A DNA stretch of 64,000 nucleotides from MPNO01 sp965200535. GTDB lineage: Bacteria > Pseudomonadota > Alphaproteobacteria > MPNO01. This document shows positions 57,579-64,000 of the stretch, in pieces (the first letter of the stretch is position 1; the number at the start of each line of letters is the position of its first letter). Below the pieces are notes generated by a model. It was given only the letters and a program-made list of their open reading frames with translations. It searched no databases and was not told the origin of the DNA. Location of the stretch: NCBI GenBank assembly GCA_965200535.1, contig CBDAUF010000001.1, positions 1,798,001 through 1,862,000 on the forward strand, given 5' to 3'. A program made the translations under genes and the position numbers.

Positions 57579-57936
57579 CGTCGCTCCCCCGGCCGCCGGT
57601 ATCGTCGGTCTTGCGCCCGCGCTTCTCGGCGAGTCCGGAAACGCCTTCGCGCCGGGCGAGTTCCGCCCAGACCTCGCCCGGCGCAACGCCGGCCTTGGCC
57701 CAGGCAACCATGAGATGGAACAGGAGATCGGCGCTCTCGGCGACGATCTCCCCGCGCCGCCCGGCGGCGGCAGCAATGACGGCCTCGACAGCCTCCTCGC
57801 CCAGCTTCTGGGCGATCTTCTCCGGCCCGCGCGCGAACAGGCGCGCGGTATAGGACGTCTCGGGATCGGCGTCCTTGCGCGCCTCGATCGTTGCGTAAAG
57901 CCGCCCGAGGACCGCGCTGTCGTCGGAATCCGCCAT
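57568..57936 (-). CDS. hisE: Phosphoribosyl-ATP diphosphatase
   Basis: HisE removes pyrophosphate from phosphoribosyl-ATP in histidine synthesis. The 122-residue protein includes IAQKLGEEAVEAVIAAAAG and the metal site ESADLLFHLMVAWAKAGV. The lysine/glycine-rich C-terminal tail is unconserved. It follows hisF by 32 bp and overlaps the HIT gene. Confidence 0.95.
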   Translation of the reverse strand: MADSDDSAVLGRLYATIEARKDADPETSYTARLFARGPEKIAQKLGEEAVEAVIAAAAGRRGEIVAESADLLFHLMVAWAKAGVAPGEVWAELARREGVSGLAEKRGRKTDDTGGRGSDDGL

Positions 57937-57968
57937 GCGTCCTGCGATACCAGATGGCCCGGCGGGAG

Positions 57969-58727
57969 TCACGGACGCACCGGCACGCCGGCGCGCGCCA
58001 TGTGGGCCTTGGCCTCGGCGATGGTGTGGGCGCCGAAGTGGAAGATCGAGGCGGCAAGCACGCCGGTCGCCCCGCCCTCGCGCACCCCGGCGACCAGATG
58101 GTCGAGGGCGCCGACCCCGCCGGAGGCGATCACCGGCACCGCGACGGCATCGGCGATCCGCCGCGTCAGGGCGATATCGAACCCCTCCCGCGTGCCGTCC
58201 CGGTCCATCGAGGTCAGGAGGATTTCCCCCGCCCCGTACTCGGTCATGCGCTGCGCCCAGGCCACCGCATCGATCCCGGTGCCGCGCCGTCCGCCGTGGG
58301 TGAAGATCTCGAACCTGTCCGGCCCGGCGGCCTTGGCGTCGATGGCGACGACGATGCACTGCGAACCGAATTTCTGCGCCGCCTCGGCGACGAATTCCGG
58401 GCGCTGCACGGCGGCCGTATTGATCGAGACCTTGTCGGCGCCGGCGACCAGGAGTTTGCGGATGTCGTCCACCGTCCGCACCCCGCCGCCGACGGTGAGC
58501 GGCATGAAGCACTGTTCGGCCGTGCGGCCGACAACGTCGAACAACGTGTCCCGGTTCTCGTGCGAGGCGGCGATGTCGAGGAAGCAGAGTTCGTCCGCGC
58601 CCTGGGCGTCGTAGATCCGCGCCTGCTCCACCGGGTCCCCGGCGTCCACCAGATCGACGAAGTTGACGCCCTTGACGGTGCGTCCGTCCTTGACGTCGAG
58701 ACAGGGGATGACCCGCGCCTTGAGCAT
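57969..58727 (-). CDS. hisF: Imidazole glycerol phosphate synthase, cyclase subunit
   Basis: HisF is the cyclase partner of HisH and makes imidazole glycerol phosphate and AICAR. The 252-residue TIM barrel starts MLKARVIPCLDVKDGRTVKG, with both phosphate-binding halves (PLTVGGGVRTVDD; VIASGGVGALDHL). It starts 2 bp after hisA ends. Confidence 0.97.
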   Translation of the reverse strand: MLKARVIPCLDVKDGRTVKGVNFVDLVDAGDPVEQARIYDAQGADELCFLDIAASHENRDTLFDVVGRTAEQCFMPLTVGGGVRTVDDIRKLLVAGADKVSINTAAVQRPEFVAEAAQKFGSQCIVVAIDAKAAGPDRFEIFTHGGRRGTGIDAVAWAQRMTEYGAGEILLTSMDRDGTREGFDIALTRRIADAVAVPVIASGGVGALDHLVAGVREGGATGVLAASIFHFGAHTIAEAKAHMARAGVPVRP

Positions 58728-58729
58728 GG

Positions 58730-59455
58730 TCAGCCGGACAGGATGGCGATGGCCTCGGCCGGGTCGATCCGCCCGTCGTACAGCGCGCGGCCGCAGATCA
58801 CCCCGTCGATGCCGGCCCGTTCGTTGGCCTTGAGCTCGAGCAGGTCCTGGGTCGAGGAAACGCCGCCCGACGCGATCACCGGCGTGGTCAGCGCGAAAGC
58901 GAGATCGACCGTGGCCTCCACGTTGAGCCCGCCGAGCGCGCCGTCGCGGCTGATGTCGGTGTAGATGATCGCAGCGAGGCCGGCGCCCTCGAAGCCGAGA
59001 GCGAGGTCGAGCGGCTTCACGTCGCTGGTCCGGTACCAGCCGTCGGTTGCCACCCGCCCGCCACGCGCGTCGATCCCGAGCGCGATCCGGCCCGGGTAGC
59101 GCCCGCAGGCCTCGCGCACGAAATCGGGATCGGCGAGCGCCGCGGTGCCGAGCACCGCGCGGGCCACGCCGGCCGCCATCCAGTGGTCGAGGGTCGCCCG
59201 GTCGCGGATGCCGCCGCCGAGCTGCACCGGAAGGTCGACGGCGGCGAGGATCGCCGCCACCGCATCGGCGTTGACCGGCCGCCCCTCCACCGCGCCGTTG
59301 AGGTCGACCACATGCAGCCACGCGAAGCCGGTCGCCGCGAAGGTGCGGGCCTGGTCGGCCGGGTCGTGGTTGAACACGGTCGCCTCCGACATCTCGCCGC
59401 GGAGCAGGCGGACGCAGAGCCCGTCCTTGATATCGATCGCGGGGTAGAGGATCAC
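58730..59455 (-). CDS. hisA: Phosphoribosylformimino-5-aminoimidazole carboxamide ribotide isomerase
   Basis: This 241-residue TIM-barrel isomerase of the histidine pathway begins ILYPAIDIKDGLCVRLLRGE, with PVQLGGGIRDRATLDHW and VIASGGVSSTQDL as phosphate sites. Its ATG shares ATGA with the stop of the GNAT gene, so it is coupled to that gene, not directly to hisH. Confidence 0.97.
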   Translation of the reverse strand: MILYPAIDIKDGLCVRLLRGEMSEATVFNHDPADQARTFAATGFAWLHVVDLNGAVEGRPVNADAVAAILAAVDLPVQLGGGIRDRATLDHWMAAGVARAVLGTAALADPDFVREACGRYPGRIALGIDARGGRVATDGWYRTSDVKPLDLALGFEGAGLAAIIYTDISRDGALGGLNVEATVDLAFALTTPVIASGGVSSTQDLLELKANERAGIDGVICGRALYDGRIDPAEAIAILSG

Positions 59456-60012
59456 GGCCCGTCCCCGTCGGCGTCGGGGAGCGGCGCGAGATACTTGGTG
59501 TAATGATGGCCGGCGATCAGCCTGCCGCCGGCGATCGCGTAGGCCGGGTTGGTGCCCCAGCGGACGTAGCCGAGCGACTCGTAGAGCGCGATGGCGGCGG
59601 TCTGGGTCGCCCGGACATCGAGGTTGAGGGCGATGAAGCCCTGGTCGCGCGAGGCCTCCTCAACCGCCAGCGCCAGCTCGCGTGCAAGCCCGTGCCCGCG
59701 CGCCCAGGGGGCGACGAAGTTGGTGGTCATCGCGGCGGCGAAGGACTGGGCCTCGTTGTTGCGCGGCGGTTTGACGAGCTGGGCTGAGCCGGCGATCACG
59801 CCGTTGTGGCGGCCGACGAACAGTTCGCGCTCGGGCACCAGCAGAACCCCGGACCAGTAGCGTTCGAGAACCTTGCGGGGCGGCGGGGAGAGCCAGCCGA
59901 AACCGCCGCCCTCGAGGATCGCGGTCTCCGATGCATCGCAGAGGTCGGTGAGGTCGCGGACGGAGAAGCGGGCGGCCTTTTCGACCGCAATGGCGGGCGG
60001 GTCCGCGCTCAC
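59452..60012 (-). CDS. GNAT-family acetyltransferase within the his operon
   Basis: This 186-residue GNAT-fold protein has the acetyl-CoA motif region PWARGHGLARELALAVEEAS and the C-terminal substrate block IALNLDVRATQTAAIALYES ending LGYVRWGTNP. The substrate is unknown. The start is GTG at 60012, sharing GTGA with the hisH stop, and it shares ATGA with hisA, so it is translated as a link in the his operon. Confidence 0.85.
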   Translation of the reverse strand: MSADPPAIAVEKAARFSVRDLTDLCDASETAILEGGGFGWLSPPPRKVLERYWSGVLLVPERELFVGRHNGVIAGSAQLVKPPRNNEAQSFAAAMTTNFVAPWARGHGLARELALAVEEASRDQGFIALNLDVRATQTAAIALYESLGYVRWGTNPAYAIAGGRLIAGHHYTKYLAPLPDADGDGP

Positions 60013-60644
60013 GGCCGCCATCGCAGGAAGCGCGAGAGCAGGGCGAGGCCCGTGCGCTGGCTCTTCTCGGGGTGGAACTGCGTCCCCAGCACATTGCCCC
60101 GCCCGACGACCGCGGGCACCGGGCTGCCATAGTCGGTCACCGCGAGGACATCCCCGGCCGCGTCGGGCAGCATCATGTAGGAGTGGACGAAATAGGCGTG
60201 CGCGCCGGGTTCGAGGCCGGCCAGCACGGGATGCCCGGCGCGGGGCTCGATTTCGTTCCACCCCATGTGCGGGATCCGGAGGCCGGGGCTGCGCGGAATC
60301 GGCGTCACCCGCCCCGGCACCCAGTCGAGCCCCGGGTGGACGCCGTGCTCCTCGCCGACCGTGGCCATGAGCTGCATGCCGACGCAGATTCCGAGCAGCG
60401 GAACGCCGGCCGACACGCGGGCGTGCAGCGTCTCCACCATGCCGGGCAGCCGCGCGAGGCCGGTCATGCAGTCGACGAAAGCGCCGACTCCGGGCAGCAC
60501 GATGCGGCCCGCCCGGGCGACCGCCGCCGGGTCGGCGGTCACCGCGACCCGCGGGCGGCCCGGCGCGTCGGCGGCGGCGCGTTCGAACGCCTTGGCGGCG
60601 GAGCGCAGGTTGCCCGACCCGTAATCGACCACGGCGACGGTCAC
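60009..60644 (-). CDS. hisH: Imidazole glycerol phosphate synthase, glutaminase subunit
   Basis: HisH hydrolyses glutamine to feed ammonia to HisF. The 211-residue class I amidotransferase has the catalytic cysteine in LGICVGMQLMATV, the oxyanion block VVLPGVGAF-type IVLPGVGAFVDCM and the His-Glu pair in TQFHPEKSQ. The start is GTG at 60644, sharing GTGA with the stop of the DUF2628 gene. Confidence 0.96.
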   Translation of the reverse strand: MTVAVVDYGSGNLRSAAKAFERAAADAPGRPRVAVTADPAAVARAGRIVLPGVGAFVDCMTGLARLPGMVETLHARVSAGVPLLGICVGMQLMATVGEEHGVHPGLDWVPGRVTPIPRSPGLRIPHMGWNEIEPRAGHPVLAGLEPGAHAYFVHSYMMLPDAAGDVLAVTDYGSPVPAVVGRGNVLGTQFHPEKSQRTGLALLSRFLRWRP

Positions 60645-61051
60645 GGCGGCGGCCCCTCGCGGGCGCCCGCCCGCCGCGCCGCGGCGGAATCCGCGTTCTC
60701 GAAAAACCGGCGGGCGGCCTCTTCCGCGTTCCGGCCGGCGACCAGCGCGGCCAGCCGGCGGCCGGAGCGTTCGAGCGCGCGGCAGCGCCAGCCATTCGCC
60801 TCGCCGCCGACAAAGGAGGCGAGCGCCAGCGCGGCGACCGGCGCCAGGATTCCGTCGGCGGTCGCCGCGGCCGCCGCCAGGAGTGCGCCGGCCGCCGCGA
60901 GGAGCGCCAGCGCGGTGCCCCACAGGCGGTGCCACGCCGCCCAGACGAAGGAGAAGAAGAAGGCCGGCCAACACATCCCTTCCTTAACCATCCGCAGGCC
61001 CCCGTCCCGCTCCAGCGAGGCCGGGTCCAGATAGGCGGCGTAGATGTGCAT
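60641..61051 (-). CDS. DUF2628 membrane protein
   Basis: This 136-residue protein starts with the DUF2628 pattern MHIYAAYLDPAS and MCWPAFFFSFVWAAWHRLWG, followed by two or three hydrophobic helices and a charged tail. Function is unknown. In alphaproteobacteria it is regularly found between hisB and hisH. The start overlaps the hisB stop by one base (TGATG). Confidence 0.85.
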   Translation of the reverse strand: MHIYAAYLDPASLERDGGLRMVKEGMCWPAFFFSFVWAAWHRLWGTALALLAAAGALLAAAAATADGILAPVAALALASFVGGEANGWRCRALERSGRRLAALVAGRNAEEAARRFFENADSAAARRAGAREGPPP

Positions 61052-61647
61052 CAGACGCCGCCCAGCGTGCCCTTGGTCGACGGGATCGCGTCGGGTGCGC
61101 GCGGGTCGGTCGCCGTCGCCTCGCGCAGCGCGCGGGCGAGGCCCTTGAAGCAGGATTCGACGATGTGGTGGTTGTTCTCGCCGTAGATGTTCTCGACATG
61201 GAGCGTCGCGCCGGAGGCCTGCGCGAAGGCCTGGAACCATTCCTTGAACAGCTCGGTGTCCATATCGCCGAGCTTGGGCCGGCTGAAGGAGACCCGCCAC
61301 ACGAGATAGGGGCGGCCCGAGATGTCGACCGCCACCCGCGACAGGGTTTCGTCCATCGGGATCAGGGCCGCGCCGTAGCGGACGATCCCGCCGCGGTCGC
61401 CGAGCGCGCGCGAGACCGCCTGTCCGATGGCGAGCGCGGTGTCCTCGGTGGTGTGGTGAAAGTCGATGTGCAGGTCGCCTTCGGCGCGCACCCTGAGATC
61501 GATCAGGCTGTGCCGCGAAAGCTGTTCCAGCATATGGTCGAGGAAGCCGATCCCGGTGGCGACGTCGTAGACGCCGCTGCCGTCGAGATCGACCGACACC
61601 TCGATGCGGGTTTCGCGCGTCTCGCGCGCGAGCGAGGCCGTGCGCAT
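61051..61647 (-). CDS. hisB: Imidazoleglycerol-phosphate dehydratase
   Basis: This 198-residue dehydratase has the family blocks GIGFLDHMLEQLSRHS, DLHIDFHHTTEDTALAIG and YGENNHHIVESCFKGLARAL with their metal-binding histidines. It is the first his gene of the operon and lies divergently from hslV across 240 bp. Confidence 0.97.
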   Translation of the reverse strand: MRTASLARETRETRIEVSVDLDGSGVYDVATGIGFLDHMLEQLSRHSLIDLRVRAEGDLHIDFHHTTEDTALAIGQAVSRALGDRGGIVRYGAALIPMDETLSRVAVDISGRPYLVWRVSFSRPKLGDMDTELFKEWFQAFAQASGATLHVENIYGENNHHIVESCFKGLARALREATATDPRAPDAIPSTKGTLGGV

Positions 61648-61814
61648 CCTGCCGCTCCTGTTCCGGGGCGCTCCCGTTCCGGGGAACGGCGGAGATTTAG
61701 CAAATAGGCTCCGGCATGACCATAGACTGCGCCGGGCAGCGCCCGGCCGGGCCGCCGGCCCCGCGGCAAGGCGGTTTGCAGGCTCTCCGCGCGCCTTCGG
61801 GACGGCGGGCCGGC

Positions 61815-61844
61815 CTTGACCTCGACCGCCGCCGCCCCACATTG
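61815..61844 (+). promoter_or_regulatory. Sigma-32-like heat-shock promoter of hslVU
   Basis: CTTGAC (61815-61820), a 14-base spacer and CCCCACATTG (61835-61844) closely resemble the CTTGAA...CCCCAT heat-shock consensus. The start of transcription would fall about 35-40 bases before the GTG of hslV. Heat-shock control of hslVU is well established in other proteobacteria. Confidence 0.6.
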
Positions 61845-61887
61845 TGGCCAGTGATGGAACGGTTGCGCGAGCGGGGCTGAAAAGGCC

Positions 61888-62439
61888 GTGACGGGAACCC
61901 GGGACCGCTATGCGCTCGACGGCACGACCATCCTGTCCGTCCGCAAGGGAGGCAGCGTCGTCATCGCCGGCGACGGCCAGGTCAGCCTCGGCAACACGGT
62001 GCTCAAATCGGGCGCGCGCAAGGTGCGGCGTCTCGGCGGCGGGGCGGTCATCGGCGGCTTCGCCGGGGCCACGGCGGACGCCTTCACCCTGTTCGAGCGG
62101 CTGGAGGCCAAGCTCGACCAGCATCCGGGTCAGTTGATGCGCGCCTGCGTCGAGTTGGCCAAGGACTGGCGCACCGACCGCTATCTGCGCCGGCTGGAAG
62201 CCATGATGGCCGTGGCGGACGCGAGCTCTTCCCTCATCCTGTCCGGCACCGGCGATGTGCTGGAACCGGACGACGGCGTCATCGGCATCGGCTCGGGCGG
62301 GACCTACGCGCTCGCCGCCGCGCGCGCGCTGATCGACGTCGCCGACCTCGACGCCGAGGCCATCGCGCGCAAGGCGATGGGGATCGCCGCCGGCATCTGC
62401 ATCTACACCAACGAGAACATCGTCATCGAGAGCGTCTAG
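61888..62439 (+). CDS. hslV: ATP-dependent protease subunit HslV
   Basis: HslV is the N-terminal-threonine peptidase of the HslUV proteasome-like protease. The 183-residue precursor has a short propeptide, then the mature N-terminus TTILSVRKGGSVVIAGDGQV, with GSGGTYALAAARALID and the C-terminal YTNENIVIESV docking tail. The start is GTG at 61888. It lies 6 bp before hslU. Confidence 0.97.
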   Translation: MTGTRDRYALDGTTILSVRKGGSVVIAGDGQVSLGNTVLKSGARKVRRLGGGAVIGGFAGATADAFTLFERLEAKLDQHPGQLMRACVELAKDWRTDRYLRRLEAMMAVADASSSLILSGTGDVLEPDDGVIGIGSGGTYALAAARALIDVADLDAEAIARKAMGIAAGICIYTNENIVIESV

Positions 62440-62445
62440 ACCGTT

Positions 62446-63756
62446 TTGACCAATTTCAGCCCCCGAGAGATCGTCTCCGAACTCGACCGCTATATCGTCG
62501 GCCAGGAGGACGCCAAGCGCGCGGTCGCCATCGCGCTGCGCAACCGCTGGCGGCGGCAGCAGATCGACGGCGACCTGCGCGACGAGGTCCTGCCCAAGAA
62601 CATCCTGATGATCGGCCCGACCGGCGTCGGCAAGACCGAGATTGCCCGCCGCCTCGCCCGCCTCGCCCAGGCCCCCTTCATCAAGGTGGAGGCGACCAAG
62701 TTCACCGAGGTCGGCTATGTCGGGCGCGATGTCGAGCAGATCGTCCGCGACCTGGTCGAGATCGCGATCCACATGGTGCGCTCGCGCCAGCGCAAGGAGG
62801 TCGAGGCGAAGGCCGAGATGGCCGCCGAGGAGCGCGTGCTCGACGCCTTGGTGGGCGAGAAGGCGAGCGCCGAGACGCGGCAGAAATTCCGCGCGCTGCT
62901 GCGCCAGGGCAAACTCGACGACCGCGAGATCGAGATCGATGTCAGCGACAGCGGCGCCTCGTCGCTGCCGACCATCGAGATCCCCGGCATGCCGGGCGCC
63001 CAGATGGGGATGGTCAATCTCGGCGACATCTTCGGCAAGGCGTTCGGCGGGCGCACCACCCCGCGCAAGATGTCGGTCGAGGAATCGCACGACGTGCTGG
63101 TCGAGGAGGAGGCCGACAAGCTGCTCGACGAGAACGCGGTGGTGCGCGAGGCCATCGACAGCGTCGAGCAGAACGGCATCGTCTTTCTCGACGAGATCGA
63201 CAAGATCTGCGCCCGCTCCGACCGCTACGGCGCCGACGTCAGCCGCGAGGGGGTGCAGCGCGACCTGCTGCCGCTGATTGAGGGCACCACGGTGGCGACC
63301 AAGCACGGCACCGTCGAGACCAACCACATCCTGTTCGTTGCCTCGGGCGCGTTCCATCTCGCCAAGCCGTCCGACCTGCTGCCCGAACTGCAGGGCCGCC
63401 TGCCGATCCGGGTCGAACTCAAGGCGCTGACCGAGGACGATTTCCGGCGCATCCTGACCGAGCCTGAGACCAGCCTGATCCGCCAGTATGTCGCGCTGAT
63501 GCAGACCGAGGATGTGACGCTCGACTTCGCCGACGACGCGATCGGCGAGATCGCCCTCGTCGCCGCCGAGGTCAACCGTTCGGTCGAGAACATCGGCGCA
63601 CGCCGGCTGCAGACGGTGATGGAGCGTCTTCTGGACGAGATCAGCTTCACCGCGACCGACCGGTCGGGCGAGACCATCGGCATCGACGCAGCCTACGTGC
63701 GCGAACGGGTCGCCGACCTCGCCAGGGATGCCGACCTGTCGAAATACATCCTTTAG
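62446..63756 (+). CDS. hslU: ATP-dependent protease ATPase subunit HslU
   Basis: HslU is the AAA+ unfoldase partner of HslV. The 436-residue protein shows FSPREIVSELDRYIVGQEDA, Walker A GPTGVGKTEIARRLA, Walker B GIVFLDEIDKI and sensor region GAFHLAKPSDLLPELQGRLP, with the intermediate domain between. The start is TTG at 62446, unusual but the only frame-compatible start at the family position. Its stop interlocks with the stop of the Smr gene. Confidence 0.97.
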   Translation: MTNFSPREIVSELDRYIVGQEDAKRAVAIALRNRWRRQQIDGDLRDEVLPKNILMIGPTGVGKTEIARRLARLAQAPFIKVEATKFTEVGYVGRDVEQIVRDLVEIAIHMVRSRQRKEVEAKAEMAAEERVLDALVGEKASAETRQKFRALLRQGKLDDREIEIDVSDSGASSLPTIEIPGMPGAQMGMVNLGDIFGKAFGGRTTPRKMSVEESHDVLVEEEADKLLDENAVVREAIDSVEQNGIVFLDEIDKICARSDRYGADVSREGVQRDLLPLIEGTTVATKHGTVETNHILFVASGAFHLAKPSDLLPELQGRLPIRVELKALTEDDFRRILTEPETSLIRQYVALMQTEDVTLDFADDAIGEIALVAAEVNRSVENIGARRLQTVMERLLDEISFTATDRSGETIGIDAAYVRERVADLARDADLSKYIL

Positions 63757-64000
63757 CCCCGGCGTTTCCTCAGCAGGACGTAGAACGCGCCGGCGCCGCC
63801 GTCCCTCGGCTGCGCCTCGGCGAAGGCGAGGATGCGGGGGCGCAGGTCGGCCCGGTTGAGCCAGCGCGGGAACTCGCTGCGGATGGTGCCGCCGGCCCGG
63901 CCGACGGGGCCCTTGCCGGTGATGACGAGCACGCAGCGCATGCCCTCGTGCGCCGCCCTGTCGATGAAGCCGTTGAGCGCCCGCAGGGCGTTGTCGAGGG
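63753..64000 (-). CDS. Smr-domain (MutS2-like) endonuclease, 3' part
   Basis: The visible 81 residues include the Smr domain end GMRCVLVITGKGP followed by GTIRSEFPRWLNR and the C-terminal GGAGAFYVLLRKR. Smr domains bind and cut nucleic acids. The gene runs off the right edge, so its N-terminus cannot be described. It is convergent with hslU, stops sharing TTAG. Confidence 0.8.
   Translation of the reverse strand, partial: LDNALRALNGFIDRAAHEGMRCVLVITGKGPVGRAGGTIRSEFPRWLNRADLRPRILAFAEAQPRDGGAGAFYVLLRKRRG

Overview
The window is a very GC-rich (about 70%) chromosomal segment that reads as an alphaproteobacterium, most likely of the Rhodospirillales or a relative. The evidence is an Irr-type Fur protein with a histidine triplet, a second Fur/Mur protein without the zinc CxxC motifs, and several gene orders characteristic of that class: rimP-nusA-ylxR-infB-rbfA-truB-rpsO-pnp, miaB-phoH-ybeY-corC-lnt-xre-metK-trmB, and the hslVU/hisBHAFE pair. 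There are no rRNA or tRNA genes, insertion sequences or CRISPR arrays. The taxonomic placement is inference.

Layout. 0.1-2.0 kb: a YbdK-type carboxylate-amine ligase and a divergent HNH endonuclease. 2.0-5.3 kb: a small accessory island with a HigA-like HTH protein, a solitary lower-GC HsdR-N (PD-(D/E)XK) protein, a conserved gene broken by one base, a decayed retropepsin-like gene and a DUF5678 gene. A degenerate second copy of the HNH gene tail lies downstream of the HTH gene. 5.4-9.3 kb: a TauD-type dioxygenase, a QueG-like iron-sulfur reductase, irr and a nitronate monooxygenase. 9.5-18.9 kb: the transcription/translation operon rimP to pnp (minus strand). 18.9-31.1 kb: trmB back to tsaB, covering tRNA modification, ribosome maturation, lipoprotein acylation, ornithine-lipid-type acyltransferases, fur and rimI, with a tusA gene inserted on the other strand. 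31.2-35.2 kb: a VanX-type dipeptidase, a Bax-like glucosaminidase, and a UspA/TIGR02186/TSUP module. 35.2-45.5 kb: trpS, murJ, glnD, mutS, a CBS-DUF294 protein and a RidA protein.

45.5-57.1 kb is a catabolic island. It holds a two-subunit ring-hydroxylating dioxygenase, a DLH-like/SnoaL fusion whose hydrolase triad is lost, a TAXI-type TRAP transporter (binding protein plus fused permease), a VanA-like Rieske oxygenase, an orphan form-II CoxL-type molybdenum subunit, a gentisate dioxygenase-like double cupin and an orphan sugar-type periplasmic binding protein. A coherent but unproven reading is uptake of an aromatic acid, ring hydroxylation to gentisate (salicylate 5-hydroxylase type) and ring cleavage. 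No ferredoxin, reductase, maleylpyruvate enzyme or CoxM/CoxS partner lies in the window.

57.2-64 kb: hinT, then a histidine operon (hisB, DUF2628, hisH, a GNAT gene, hisA, hisF, hisE) with many 1-4 nt overlaps. Facing away from it is hslVU, preceded by a sigma-32-like promoter. The 3' part of an Smr-domain gene lies at the right edge. Many genes overlap by 4 nt (ATGA/GTGA/TTGA), so translational coupling is widespread.
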